Positions 1 through 8,345 of a stretch of 64,000 bases of DNA are shown piece by piece. Within the stretch, counting starts at the first letter, position 1. Each line of letters opens with the position of its first letter. The notes below the pieces were generated by a model, which saw only the letters and a list, made by a program, of their open reading frames with translations, was not told the origin of the DNA and did no database searches. The stretch is from Roseobacter sp. HKCCD6576-2. GTDB taxonomy: Bacteria; Pseudomonadota; Alphaproteobacteria; Rhodobacterales; Rhodobacteraceae. The stretch spans positions 372,001 through 436,000 of the forward strand of contig NZ_WVNW01000001.1 in the NCBI RefSeq assembly GCF_013179285.1, in the 5' to 3' direction. Both the position numbers and the translations under genes were made by a program.

Positions 1-1
1 C

Positions 2-79
2 CCCGGCTGGTGGTCCTTGGGTCTGCTTGCCGTGATCGTGGCGCTGTTTGCGTATGGGTTTTTAATCGGCTGGAGTTAG
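2..79 (+). CDS. C-terminal end of an unidentified membrane protein (partial)
   Basis: The reading frame enters from the left edge and stops at the TAG at 77-79. The 25 visible residues form one strongly hydrophobic stretch rich in Leu, Ala, Val and Phe, ending in Gly-Trp-Ser, as expected for a last transmembrane helix with a very short tail. The stop overlaps the stop of the convergent tetR gene by 4 bases. Nothing more about function can be seen, and other readings of so short a tail are possible. Confidence 0.5.
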   Translation, partial: PGWWSLGLLAVIVALFAYGFLIGWS

Positions 80-639
80 CTTTGATGCCTCAAGAGCCCG
101 GGCAGCCGCCGCAGCGGGTCTGAGGTCTTGCGGACCCGCGCCAGAATCCAAGCGCCTTCCAACCCCATCAACAGCATCTCCGCGGCGTCTTTGGCGGCTG
201 CGGCACCAAGGCCAAACCGCTGGCCATGTCGCGCGACCTCGGCAATCCAACTGTCGAACAGCGCGGCGGATTTGGCGCGAAACGCATCGTTTTGCGGGCC
301 TTCGAACAGCGTGGCCGAGATCGGGCAGCCATCCGAGTGGCCTGAGAGATCGAAGAGCTTTGCCAGCTTGTAACACAGCGTCGTCGCGCCGGTTGCGAAA
401 TCCGGTGCGGCATCAAACGCATCGCCAATGATCCGCATCATCTCGGCCGAGGCCCAATCGGCGGCAGCCAGCGCCAGATCGGACTTACCATTGGGGAAAT
501 GGTGATAAAGCGAGCCCTTTGGCGCGCCTGCTTGCGCCAGAATCTCGGCGACGCCCACGCCATGATACCCCTTCTGCCGAAACAGGAGCGCGGCGTTCAG
601 GACCAGGCGGTCACGCGTCGAAGGGGCAGGGGGTGTCAT
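76..639 (-). CDS. TetR/AcrR family transcriptional repressor
   Basis: A 187-residue TetR-type regulator. The N-terminal helix-turn-helix is clear (AGAPKGSLYHHFPNGKSDL), followed by an all-helical ligand domain with a C-terminal region like the YxaF/LmrA group. An ATG 21 bases upstream is possible, but the start at 639 is preferred because a purine-rich AAAAGAAGA element lies just ahead of it. The upstream ATG would also sit at the edge of the operator. The gene diverges from an alpha/beta hydrolase, and two near-identical 16-bp palindromes fill the gap (660-675 and 685-700). It is therefore inferred to repress itself and the hydrolase. The inducer is unknown. Confidence 0.85.
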   Translation of the reverse strand: MTPPAPSTRDRLVLNAALLFRQKGYHGVGVAEILAQAGAPKGSLYHHFPNGKSDLALAAADWASAEMMRIIGDAFDAAPDFATGATTLCYKLAKLFDLSGHSDGCPISATLFEGPQNDAFRAKSAALFDSWIAEVARHGQRFGLGAAAAKDAAEMLLMGLEGAWILARVRKTSDPLRRLPGLLRHQS

Positions 640-659
640 AATTCTTCTTTTGACAGGCA

Positions 660-675
660 TAGACCGATTGGTCTA
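660..675. promoter_or_regulatory. TetR operator, site 1
   Basis: The sequence TAGACCGATTGGTCTA is an almost perfect palindrome (TAGACC / GGTCTA), typical of TetR-family operators. It lies just upstream of the tetR start, and a second copy follows after 9 bases. Assignment to the adjacent repressor is inferred from position. Confidence 0.7.
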
Positions 676-684
676 GAGGGGAGG

Positions 685-700
685 TGGACCAATCGGTCTA
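685..700. promoter_or_regulatory. TetR operator, site 2
   Basis: The sequence TGGACCAATCGGTCTA is the inverse of site 1 with one mismatch. Its centre is 25 bp from that of site 1, and it ends 22 bases before the hydrolase start. Two sites in the short divergent gap suit a repressor that shuts off both promoters together. Confidence 0.7.
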
Positions 701-722
701 ATCCGTCAAAGGATCCGCGCAG

Positions 723-1613
723 ATGACCATCGACATTCGCCCCGTCTCCGCCGGAGAAGCTGTGCCAACCCCGGTCACCTTCCGGTCCGGCACCGCCAAA
801 CTGTCCGGCACGCTGCACCATACCGCCCGCCCGCCGAAAGCTGTTGTGGTGCTCCATGGGGCCACCGGCGTGCCGCATGGCTATTACCGGCATTTCGCGG
901 ATTGGTTGGCACGGGAGAAAGGCATCGCCTGCCTGACCTATGACTACCGCGACTTTGGCGCTTCTGCCCGTGGGTCGGCGCGCGCCTCCAAAGCGACGAT
1001 GGCGGATTGGGGGGTCCATGACCAATATGCCGCCCGGCAGGCTGCCGCGCGGATGCTGCCGGACGTACCGATCTGGGTGGTTGGCCATTCGCTTGGCGGG
1101 TTCATGCTGCCGTTTCAGCCTGAACCGGAACAGATTGCACGCGTGATCGCGGTGGCGAGCGGCCCAGTGCATACAAGCGATCATCCCTGGCCTTATCAGG
1201 CGCTCGCGCGGGTATTCTGGTTTCTCTATGGTCCGGTCTTGACCACGGTCTTGGGCTACTTGCCGGGCCAAGCGATGGGCCTGGGCGCAAACTTGCCTGC
1301 CGGGGTCTATTGGCAATGGCGGCGCTGGTGCACAACGCGTGGTTTTACGGCCAGCGATTTCGGTCGGGCGCTGCCGATGCCCGACTTCAACGCCGTCACG
1401 GCGCCGGTAACCTTCGTGGCAATGGATGATGATCAGTTGGTCCCGCCGCAAGCCGTGTGGCGGTTGATGCCCTACTATGCCCAAGCACCAAAACGACAAG
1501 TCACGGTTCGCGCCGCCGAGCACGGACTCGGCAAGATCGGCCATATCGGGTTTTTCCGGCGTCAGAACCGGGCGGTTTGGGAAACGGTTTTGGCGGCGAG
1601 ACCAGGCGTGTGA
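723..1613 (+). CDS. alpha/beta hydrolase fold protein
   Basis: A 296-residue hydrolase. It shows the oxyanion-hole region VVLHGATG near residue 42, the nucleophile elbow GHSLGG near residue 122, and a late Asp (MDDDQLVPP) and His (GHIGFF) that complete a Ser-Asp-His triad. No signal peptide is visible, so it is probably cytoplasmic. The middle holds a Trp- and Tyr-rich lid. It is divergent from tetR and downstream of both operators, so it is probably the repressor's main target. The substrate cannot be told from sequence; esterase or lactone hydrolase activity is plausible. Confidence 0.8.
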   Translation: MTIDIRPVSAGEAVPTPVTFRSGTAKLSGTLHHTARPPKAVVVLHGATGVPHGYYRHFADWLAREKGIACLTYDYRDFGASARGSARASKATMADWGVHDQYAARQAAARMLPDVPIWVVGHSLGGFMLPFQPEPEQIARVIAVASGPVHTSDHPWPYQALARVFWFLYGPVLTTVLGYLPGQAMGLGANLPAGVYWQWRRWCTTRGFTASDFGRALPMPDFNAVTAPVTFVAMDDDQLVPPQAVWRLMPYYAQAPKRQVTVRAAEHGLGKIGHIGFFRRQNRAVWETVLAARPGV

Positions 1614-1653
1614 CCCTGCCCCCGGGGTCGTGGGACCGGAGACAGGGCCTGCC

Positions 1654-2727
1654 TCATCGCCGCATGCGCCCGCGTTTGTCTTTCGCGATGCTGCGGACCA
1701 TCTTGCCAAACGCCTTGTCGCGCGCCCGGGCTTCGCTGAGCGTGGCGCTGTTACGCGCATCTTCGCGTTCCAGCTTGCGCCAACGGGTGAGCCTGGCGGG
1801 GTCGATCTCTCCGCTGGCGATGGCGGCCTGCACCGCACATCCCGGTTCGGTCTCATGCTTGCAATCGGAGAACCGGCAGTCTGCCGCCAGCGCGGCGAGA
1901 TCGGAGAAGACAGCCTCAATCCCCTCGCTGGCATCGGTCAGACGCAAGGCCCGCATCCCGGGCGTGTCGATCAGCCAGCCGCCAAGCTTGGTTTGCGCCA
2001 AGCCGCGCGCGGTCGTCGTGTGGCGACCCTTTGCATCATCTTCGCGGATGCCTTGCGTGGCGATGGTGCCACCGGTCAGCGCGTTGGCGATGGTTGATTT
2101 GCCAACGCCAGAGGAGCCGAGAAGCGCCAGGGTTTGCCCGGCACGGCACCACGGTGCCAGCGCTTCCGCCGTTTCCGTTTCGTCAGTGGCGTCCAGTGCG
2201 ATGGCAGTCACCATGGGAGAGAGCCGTTCGGCTTGCCTGCGATAGCTCTCAGGATCGTCCGTCAGATCGGCCTTGGTCAGAATCACCAACGGGAGTGCAC
2301 CCGCCGTCGCGGCCAGTGCCAGATAGCGCTCCAGCCGGGGCAGGTTGAAATCGGCATTGCAGGAGGTGACGATCCCAAGCGTGTCGACATTGGCGGCAAT
2401 CAATTGCCGGTCGGCGCCGGTGCCCGCGGCGCGCCGGCTCAGCTCCGTCGTGGGGCTGAGACGTCGAACCACACGGTTGATCGCCGGGTCGATCACCACC
2501 CAGTCGCCGGTGGCGAAGGCGCCGCTGCTTGATCCGGGTGGCAGGGTCAGAGTCAAGGCGCCCTCCGGCGTCAGCGCCGAAAGACGGTCTCGTGCCACCG
2601 TGGTGATACGAGCGACGGGGAGAGTTTCCGCTTCTTCCAGCGACAGTTGCGCCAGAAAACGGGCCGACCATCCGAGGTCGGAGAGAGAAGAATGGGTCAA
2701 TGGTTTGAAGTCCCGAAAACACGTCAA
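1654..2727 (-). CDS. rsgA: ribosome small-subunit-dependent GTPase RsgA
   Basis: RsgA (YjeQ/EngC) helps 30S subunit maturation. The 357-residue protein shows the circularly permuted GTPase order: the G4 motif TKADL comes first, then the P-loop GSSGVGKST, then the G3 motif DTPGMR. An OB-fold-like N-terminal domain precedes it, and a zinc knuckle (CRFSDCKHETEPGC) follows. The stretch after the zinc site is basic, as in the family. The start is uncertain: the frame opens with TTG at 2727 and has no good ribosome site. An ATG at 2826 in the same frame has a strong Shine-Dalgarno sequence but is closed by a TAA after 12 codons. Confidence 0.93.
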   Translation of the reverse strand: MTCFRDFKPLTHSSLSDLGWSARFLAQLSLEEAETLPVARITTVARDRLSALTPEGALTLTLPPGSSSGAFATGDWVVIDPAINRVVRRLSPTTELSRRAAGTGADRQLIAANVDTLGIVTSCNADFNLPRLERYLALAATAGALPLVILTKADLTDDPESYRRQAERLSPMVTAIALDATDETETAEALAPWCRAGQTLALLGSSGVGKSTIANALTGGTIATQGIREDDAKGRHTTTARGLAQTKLGGWLIDTPGMRALRLTDASEGIEAVFSDLAALAADCRFSDCKHETEPGCAVQAAIASGEIDPARLTRWRKLEREDARNSATLSEARARDKAFGKMVRSIAKDKRGRMRR

Positions 2728-2911
2728 AACGGGCAGAGGCCGGGTTGGACTCTGCGGATTTGATCGCCGGGCTTGAGGGCTGCCTGATTAGGCGGCGCTG
2801 GCCCGGATGAGGGTGACACTCTCCATGAGGCCTCCTGTCCGGTGTTTTCGATCTTTGGTCGCAAGGAGCGACCGGGGCGCATCGGACACCCGTGTTGCGG
2901 GTCCCGATATT

Positions 2912-3008
2912 GGTGAGAGGCTGGACAGCGACCCAAGCGGGTCTCGTTGTGGCTGCTTCCTTCCGGACCTGACCAGGTTGGCGAGGTGCTTGCCCGCGCC
3001 AACCTCTC
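2912..3008 (-). ncRNA. ffs: signal recognition particle RNA (4.5S, small bacterial type)
   Basis: Read on the minus strand, the segment holds the universal SRP core: CCAGGTCAGGTCCGG or its close variant, followed by the GGAA tetraloop and GGAAGCAGCC. The ends, GAGAGGTTGG at 3008 and CCAGCCTCTC near 2924, pair over 10 bp, which defines a hairpin of about 97 nt. This is the single-hairpin RNA that binds Ffh. The exact ends are inferred from the terminal stem. Confidence 0.93.
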
Positions 3009-3105
3009 AACGCTTCAGATAGGGTTTTTGTTGGAGAGTCGCAACCCATTGCGCCGCCTATGCGTTCCGGTGTTAGGATTGGACGTAATGCGAAGGGAGC
3101 GAACC

Positions 3106-3261
3106 ATGCGCCTCAGAGATGCGCGCCGCAGTCGAAATGTCGTTGACCGGCGATTGCGCCGGGGTGGCGGAGCGGCCGGTATCGGTGATGTTGATCCGAT
3201 CACTGCGTCAACCACGGCCGATCTCGCGCTACCCGACACCTTCGGAGTGGCGCGTCTATGA
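3106..3261 (+). pseudogene. N-terminal remnant resembling a YpfJ-type neutral zinc metallopeptidase
   Basis: The 51-codon frame opens with MRLRDARRSRNVVDRR followed by a Gly-rich stretch. This is very like the conserved opening of YpfJ-family proteins, which start M-R-x-x-x-R-x-S-x-N-x-x-D-R-R. A good ribosome site (AAGGGAG, near 3092) precedes the ATG. The frame stops at 3261, and no metallopeptidase HExxH region or membrane segment follows in any frame before the next gene. I read it as the leftover of a deleted gene. The evidence is limited to about 20 similar residues. Confidence 0.4.
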
Positions 3262-3392
3262 TGGTGCTTCTCGCCAATTGCTGGAGTTCCAATCGGTTGC
3301 CGGGTGTGCCCTATGGCAAACCGCAAGAATGGTGGCCGCCCCCAGCCTTTTCCTGACCGGATTTTTGAAACACCGATCAAGGAAAGACAGAC

Positions 3393-4505
3393 ATGACAGA
3401 CGTAAACGTAACGCTTGGCGCGGATGCGCTAAGCCTGAGCTGGCCCGATGGCGGCACAGCGGACTACCCCTATATCTGGCTGCGAGACAATTGCCCCTCG
3501 GGCCTGCATCCGGACACGCAAGAACGGATGGCAGATTTGACTCAGATGCCGGAGGCCCCCGTTGTGACCAAGGCGGAGCTGGCCGGGCCGGATTTGAACC
3601 TTGTTTGGGGCAGCGAGGTGCATCAGAGCCGATTCCCCCTGACGTGGTTGCAGGCCTTCCGCCCCGGCCAACCGCCGGAAGACCCGGCTGCCGCACCACC
3701 GGTTGTTTGGCAAAGCGATCTTGGGGCTGACGGCATTCCTCGGCATCAAGCCGACGCGATTGCCGGATCCGATGAAGCGCTCGCAGCTTGGATGCGCGAT
3801 ACCGGGCGGTATGGGATCAGCATCGTCGAAGGCGTCGCAGCGGCATCCGGTGCGGGTCGCGCGCTGGCCGAGCGGATCGGCTTCCTGCGGCGCACCAATT
3901 TCGGTGTCGATTTCGAGGTGGTGAACAAGCCGGACCCGAACAATCTGGCCTATACGGCGGTGGCGCTGCCGCTCCACACCGATCTGCCGAACCAGGAAGT
4001 GCCGCCCGGCTATCAGTTCCTCCACTGCATCGCCAATGAGGCGGAAGGTGGTGGATCGCTTTTCGCCGATGGCTATGCGATGGCCGAAGACCTCCGACAA
4101 AACGATCCGGATGCGTTCGACCTGCTCTCGACCATCGCCATCCCATTCCGGTTCCATGATGGAGAGACCGATCTGCGCATCCACCGTCCGGTGATCACGT
4201 TGGATCCGTCTGGCGCGGTGATCGAGTTGCGCTGGAATGCCCATCTGGCCGGTGTCTTCGATATGGAGCCGGGCTTGATGGTGCCTTACTATAGCGCCTA
4301 CCGGGCGTTTATGCAGCGCACGCGGGATCCCGCATTCCAGGTGACGCTCAAACTGCAAGCAGGCGAAATGGTCGTGTTTGACAATCGCCGAGTCCTGCAT
4401 GGCCGGCAGGCATTCGACCCCTCGACTGGGTTCCGGCATCTGCAAGGCTGTTACGTGGATCGCAGTGAGTTCGACGCCCGGCTTCGGGTACTTGCGCGGA
4501 CGTGA
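3393..4505 (+). CDS. gamma-butyrobetaine hydroxylase-like 2-oxoglutarate/Fe(II) dioxygenase
   Basis: A 370-residue protein with the two-part build of gamma-butyrobetaine dioxygenase (carnitine biosynthesis). The N-terminal zinc-binding DUF971-like domain (residues about 1-90) contains YIWLRDNCPS. The C-terminal TauD/TfdA domain has the iron ligands HxD in LHTDLP (near residue 195) and a distal His in RVLHGR (near residue 335). In the family these bind Fe(II) and the enzyme uses 2-oxoglutarate and oxygen. The ATG has an AAGGAAAG ribosome site. It stands alone; no carnitine genes adjoin it. A related betaine or trimethyllysine substrate is possible. Confidence 0.85.
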   Translation: MTDVNVTLGADALSLSWPDGGTADYPYIWLRDNCPSGLHPDTQERMADLTQMPEAPVVTKAELAGPDLNLVWGSEVHQSRFPLTWLQAFRPGQPPEDPAAAPPVVWQSDLGADGIPRHQADAIAGSDEALAAWMRDTGRYGISIVEGVAAASGAGRALAERIGFLRRTNFGVDFEVVNKPDPNNLAYTAVALPLHTDLPNQEVPPGYQFLHCIANEAEGGGSLFADGYAMAEDLRQNDPDAFDLLSTIAIPFRFHDGETDLRIHRPVITLDPSGAVIELRWNAHLAGVFDMEPGLMVPYYSAYRAFMQRTRDPAFQVTLKLQAGEMVVFDNRRVLHGRQAFDPSTGFRHLQGCYVDRSEFDARLRVLART

Positions 4506-4541
4506 CAGACGCCCGGACGACTTGTGTCTCCCGGGTTCCGT

Positions 4542-5369
4542 CTAGAGGCTCTCAAACCAACTCCACGCATCGGCGGCAAAGGCGGGACCACCCTCATAAA
4601 ACCAATGGGTATGGCTCGGGATGAAGATCAGCTCGAAGTCATGCCCGGCGGTGGCGACGACGGAGCCCGACAGGCGTGCTTGGGCCGGAACAAAAATATG
4701 ATCTGACGTCCCTAGATACGAACGGATCGGCGGCGCCTCTTCAATTCGATGCATCCAAGCCGGATCAGGGTAACCGCCATGGCTGGCCACGCCGCGCCAG
4801 GGGCCTTGCACACGGTTGGCGACAACCTGTGCCATCTTTGCCCCGTTGGAATGGCCAAAGAGGAACAACCGTTCACGATCAATGGGATAGGTTGTTTCTG
4901 CTTGAGTCAGGACGTTATGAATAAAGGCGCCATTCGGTGCCTCGACGGGCCACCCGCTGAACGGCGCTTGGATAGCAATAAGCATCAACCCCTCGGCATC
5001 GGCCACGTCATCCCACATGTCGATCATCGACGCGGCATCTCGCCCAGCGCCGTGGAACAATAAGACGGTTGGCCGAGGGCCTTGGTCGATCACGGGCGCA
5101 TAAACAACAAAGCTGCGCGGGACTGCGCCATTCAGAAGCCGATGGCGGACCGTGTTTCGGGTTTCTGGGTTATAGTCGAAATGATCCGGAATAGACGGGC
5201 GTAAATCTGGCCGATCTGTCTCGACAAACGTCCCATTAGCAGCGTCGGGGGCCGACAAGGTCATATAGCTGCGATCATCCTGGATCAGATTGGGGGTCAC
5301 CAGAACGGCGATTGCGGCAAGAAAGGCTGCCCCAAGGAGAGCGAGGACAGCGAAATAGGTGATGCGCAT
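4542..5369 (-). CDS. PHB-depolymerase-like esterase (alpha/beta hydrolase), membrane-anchored or exported
   Basis: A 275-residue protein with one N-terminal hydrophobic segment (residues about 5-25), which may be an uncleaved anchor or signal peptide. The hydrolase domain has LLFHGAGRDA (oxyanion region), the nucleophile elbow GHSNGA and a late His in SHTHWFYEGG. This arrangement is found in the LpqC/poly(3-hydroxybutyrate) depolymerase and feruloyl esterase group. It lies downstream of the ABC importer genes, but a hairpin at 5435-5460 separates it from them, so co-transcription is doubtful. The substrate is unknown. Confidence 0.7.
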   Translation of the reverse strand: MRITYFAVLALLGAAFLAAIAVLVTPNLIQDDRSYMTLSAPDAANGTFVETDRPDLRPSIPDHFDYNPETRNTVRHRLLNGAVPRSFVVYAPVIDQGPRPTVLLFHGAGRDAASMIDMWDDVADAEGLMLIAIQAPFSGWPVEAPNGAFIHNVLTQAETTYPIDRERLFLFGHSNGAKMAQVVANRVQGPWRGVASHGGYPDPAWMHRIEEAPPIRSYLGTSDHIFVPAQARLSGSVVATAGHDFELIFIPSHTHWFYEGGPAFAADAWSWFESL

Positions 5370-5434
5370 GGATACAGGGCCAAATAGTTAAACCGACAAT
5401 TGAAGAGATGCCTGGTAATTGTGAATAGAGTTGG

Positions 5435-5460
5435 GCGCCCCAATGACGACGTTGGGGCGC
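5435..5460 (-). terminator. hairpin downstream of the ABC importer operon
   Basis: GCGCCCCAA and TTGGGGCGC form a perfect 9-bp stem with an 8-base loop just after the permease stop on the minus strand. The following bases are not a clear T run, so it may be a weak terminator or an mRNA 3'-end stabiliser. Confidence 0.45.
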
Positions 5461-5482
5461 GTGAACGGGCGCTGCGGCCATC

Positions 5483-6253
5483 TTATCCTGGAGCGCGTTC
5501 GGCCCAACCGGCGAAGATGCGCTCCAGGAATACCACGATATAGAAGAGGAAAATCCCAAGTGCGGCCAAGGCGAAGAGCACCGCAAACATCAGCGGATAG
5601 TCTGCGTTAATCCGCCCGCTATCGAAGAGATCCCCCAGGCCGCGCCCGTGTGGCGAGACGATTTCCATCAGATTGGTGCCGATAAAGGCCAGTGTAACTG
5701 CGACTTTGAGCGCCCCGAAGAACTCCGGCAGCGTTTTTGGCAGCGCGATCTTCCAGAAGATCGTAAAATTCGAGGCCCCAAGCGAGCGCAGGATGTCGCG
5801 ATATTCCGGCTCCAGCGTTGACAGTCCAATCGAAACCGAAACGGCGATCGGAAAGAACGAGATCATGAAGGCAATCAGGATCGTGTTGAAATCGTGCTGG
5901 CCGACAAAGATCAGTGCGACAATTGGCACAACAGTCGCTTTCGGGATCGCATTGAAACCGACCAAAAGCGGATAAAGACCCTCGCGTGCGACGCGCGAGA
6001 AGCCCATGATCATCCCGACCAGTGTGCCGAACACCACGGCGATGCCGAGGCCCGCGACAGTGCGCCAAAGCGTTTCCCAGCTTTTCACCAGGAACAGATC
6101 GCGGAACTGCCAGAATTTCGGCAAGAGATCCGAGGGGGAGGCCATGCGGAAATCGGGCAGTTGATAGACCCAGACCAGCCATTCCCAGATGGCTAGGACC
6201 GCGACGATGAACAGAACTGGCGAGGCGATTTTGCGGACGGTTTCGCGGCTCAT
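5483..6253 (-). CDS. ABC transporter permease, SsuC/TauC/ThiX type
   Basis: A 256-residue inner-membrane permease with about six hydrophobic segments. It carries the cytoplasmic loop that contacts the ATPase (YRDILRSLGASNFTIFWKIALP), as in BPD_transp_1 permeases of the nitrate/sulfonate/taurine/pyrimidine-precursor class. Its ATG overlaps the stop of the ATPase gene by 4 bp, so the two are translationally coupled. With the ATPase and the binding protein upstream it forms a complete three-gene importer. Confidence 0.88.
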   Translation of the reverse strand: MSRETVRKIASPVLFIVAVLAIWEWLVWVYQLPDFRMASPSDLLPKFWQFRDLFLVKSWETLWRTVAGLGIAVVFGTLVGMIMGFSRVAREGLYPLLVGFNAIPKATVVPIVALIFVGQHDFNTILIAFMISFFPIAVSVSIGLSTLEPEYRDILRSLGASNFTIFWKIALPKTLPEFFGALKVAVTLAFIGTNLMEIVSPHGRGLGDLFDSGRINADYPLMFAVLFALAALGIFLFYIVVFLERIFAGWAERAPG

Positions 6254-7098
6254 TGCACGATCCCCTCTTTGGCCGATGCGGCGGGCGCGTGTTCGGCCAA
6301 GGGCTCATCCGGGCTACTGGCGCGGCCTTGCGCAACCTGAATTTGGTGGCGCAAGACGGCCAGCATCTCGACCGCTTTCGGCGTGTAAAGATCGTCCAAT
6401 GTGCGCTTACCCTCGATATCCACATCCAGCACAAATTGCGCATGCGCCGGACGACCGGAGAGAACGACCACTTGATCGGCGAGGAACACACTTTCCCGCA
6501 GATCATGGGTGATCAACAGGCAGGTGAACGGCTCCTCTTCCCGCAGATCATGCATCGTGCACCACAGGTCTTCGCGGGTGAATGCATCGAGCGCGCCGAA
6601 AGGCTCATCCAAAATCAATACTTCGGGCCGATGGATCAGTGAGCGGCAGAGCGACGCCCGCTGGCGCATCCCGCCCGAAAGTTCCGAGGGGCGTTTTCCC
6701 TCGAATCCCGTCAGCCCGACCAGTTCAAGTAGATGCCGGGCACGTTCCAGCCCCTCGGCCTTGGTCATCTTGCTTTTGATGATCTCCAGCGGCAGCATTA
6801 CATTCTGCAAAATCGTGCGCCATTCCAGCAAAACCGGGTTTTGAAAGGCCATGCCAACCGTGGGCCGGGGTGAGGTCACTTTCTGATTGGCGAGCCAGAC
6901 TTCCCCCTCATTGGGCCGCATCAGGCCCGAGACCAATCGGGTCAGCGTCGACTTCCCGCAGCCAGAGGGCCCCACAACAGCCGTGAAGCTGTCTTTCGGC
7001 ATTTGCAGCGAAAGCCGGTCTAAAACTGGTAGCGGGCCGGCGGCGGTACGATACGCGTGGGTCACCTCACGCAGCTCGATTTGGGAAGAAGATGTCAT
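6250..7098 (-). CDS. ABC transporter ATP-binding protein, SsuB/TauB/ThiZ type
   Basis: A 282-residue ATPase with Walker [10 protein letters not shown], the Q-loop, the signature LSGGMRQRASL, Walker B LILDEPFGALD and the switch His in LLITHDL. It has a C-terminal tail of about 40 residues beyond the core, rich in Ala and Glu, that is not part of the standard fold. It sits between the substrate-binding protein (66 bp upstream) and the permease (4-bp overlap). It drives import by the neighbouring permease. Confidence 0.9.
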   Translation of the reverse strand: MTSSSQIELREVTHAYRTAAGPLPVLDRLSLQMPKDSFTAVVGPSGCGKSTLTRLVSGLMRPNEGEVWLANQKVTSPRPTVGMAFQNPVLLEWRTILQNVMLPLEIIKSKMTKAEGLERARHLLELVGLTGFEGKRPSELSGGMRQRASLCRSLIHRPEVLILDEPFGALDAFTREDLWCTMHDLREEEPFTCLLITHDLRESVFLADQVVVLSGRPAHAQFVLDVDIEGKRTLDDLYTPKAVEMLAVLRHQIQVAQGRASSPDEPLAEHAPAASAKEGIVQ

Positions 7099-7164
7099 TG
7101 GGGGCTTTCGTCAGAAATGCGGGCCGGGTGGATCCGGCCCGCATGGGATAGGGCGTTTGGCCGA

Positions 7165-8178
7165 TTACTCTGGCGCAACCATCAACACATCGCTCTCGGG
7201 TAGATATGCGTCGGTGAAATAGAGCGCCGCATCGGGTGCGTTCTGGAACTCATAAACCAGGGTCATCTGCTCCAAGGCGCGCGCCAGACGGTCTTGATCC
7301 ACATAACCCATGCCGTTTTCGACAACCGTGTCGGTCAACACGTTGCTGTCGATGGCCAATTGCAGACGCCGGGTTTCCAGCTCCACATCGCCCGCTGGGT
7401 TCCGCGCGATGACCGCCGCAGCACCCGCGGCGGGGTCGGCAATGGCGTCCGACCAACCCTGCGCGACCGCGGTCAGGAAGCTGGTCACGACATCCGGGTT
7501 GGCTTCGGCGAAATCGGTATTGACGATGATCGCATTGCCATAAAGCTCAACGCCGTGATCGGCGAAAAGGATGGTGGTGATGTCATCCTCGGGGATGCCA
7601 AGACGCGCAAGCGACAAATACGACGAGAAGTTGAACCCGGTCACCGAATCCACATTGCCTTCGGCCAGCATCGGCTCACGCGTCGGGAAGCCCACGGGCT
7701 CCACAGTGATTGTCGAGACGTCGATCCCGTTCACCTCGGCCAAGATCGGGAACTGCGCCCAAGCGCCGTCGGGCGGCGGTGCGCCAAGGGTCGAGCCTTC
7801 CAGGTCTTCGATGCCGGAAATACCTTGGCTGACCCGGCCGACGATGGAAAATGGCGGGCTGTCATAGGTCATCATCACGGCGGTGACCGGCGCGCCCGGG
7901 TTGGTGTCGAGAAACCGCACCAATGAGTTGATATCGGCAAAGCCCAGTGGGAAGGAACCAGACGCCACTTTCGGGATCGCATCGAGTGAGCCTTGGCCGG
8001 CAGTGATCTCAACCGACAAATCTTGCGCGGCGAAATGGCCGTTATCAATGGCAAGGAAATAGGGGGCAGACGGGCCTTCAAAGCGCCAATCCAGCGCGAA
8101 GGCGATATCGGTTTCAGCAGCCAGCGGGGTCGCCGCGACAATGGCGGCGGCGCAGGTGGCAATCATTCGGGTTTTCAC
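7165..8178 (-). CDS. ABC transporter substrate-binding protein, NMT1/THI5-like
   Basis: A 337-residue periplasmic binding protein with a signal peptide (residues 1-20, cleavage near PLAA-ET). The mature start, with ALDWRFEGPSAPYFLAID, is typical of NMT1/THI5-like proteins (ThiY, SsuA and TauA relatives). It is the first gene of the importer operon, with a GAGGAGAGA ribosome site. The family binds pyrimidine precursors of thiamine, riboflavin or sulfonates. I found no TPP or FMN riboswitch upstream and no catabolic neighbour, so the ligand stays open. Confidence 0.82.
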   Translation of the reverse strand: MKTRMIATCAAAIVAATPLAAETDIAFALDWRFEGPSAPYFLAIDNGHFAAQDLSVEITAGQGSLDAIPKVASGSFPLGFADINSLVRFLDTNPGAPVTAVMMTYDSPPFSIVGRVSQGISGIEDLEGSTLGAPPPDGAWAQFPILAEVNGIDVSTITVEPVGFPTREPMLAEGNVDSVTGFNFSSYLSLARLGIPEDDITTILFADHGVELYGNAIIVNTDFAEANPDVVTSFLTAVAQGWSDAIADPAAGAAAVIARNPAGDVELETRRLQLAIDSNVLTDTVVENGMGYVDQDRLARALEQMTLVYEFQNAPDAALYFTDAYLPESDVLMVAPE

Positions 8179-8345
8179 GGGCGGTCTCTCCTCTTGGTGG
8201 CAGCGATCATTGACCCCGTTAACTCAGGCAGGACAACGGCGAGGGTCAATCTGCACGCGCCCCGCAGCATAGGTTGCCCTAAGCTTTGCCCAAAAAACAA
8301 GCATGTCGACGGATTATTTGGCAGCCAACGGGTGATCTGCCGAGA

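Noticed and set aside
636-1934. 432-codon open frame on the minus strand
   Set aside because: It lies antisense to the alpha/beta hydrolase and part of rsgA, has Arg/Pro/Gly-rich shadow composition and no recognisable domain.
8179-8345. TPP or FMN riboswitch upstream of the NMT1/Thi5-like binding protein
   Set aside because: Looked for the conserved CUGAGA/ACCUGA THI-box and RFN elements; none is present.
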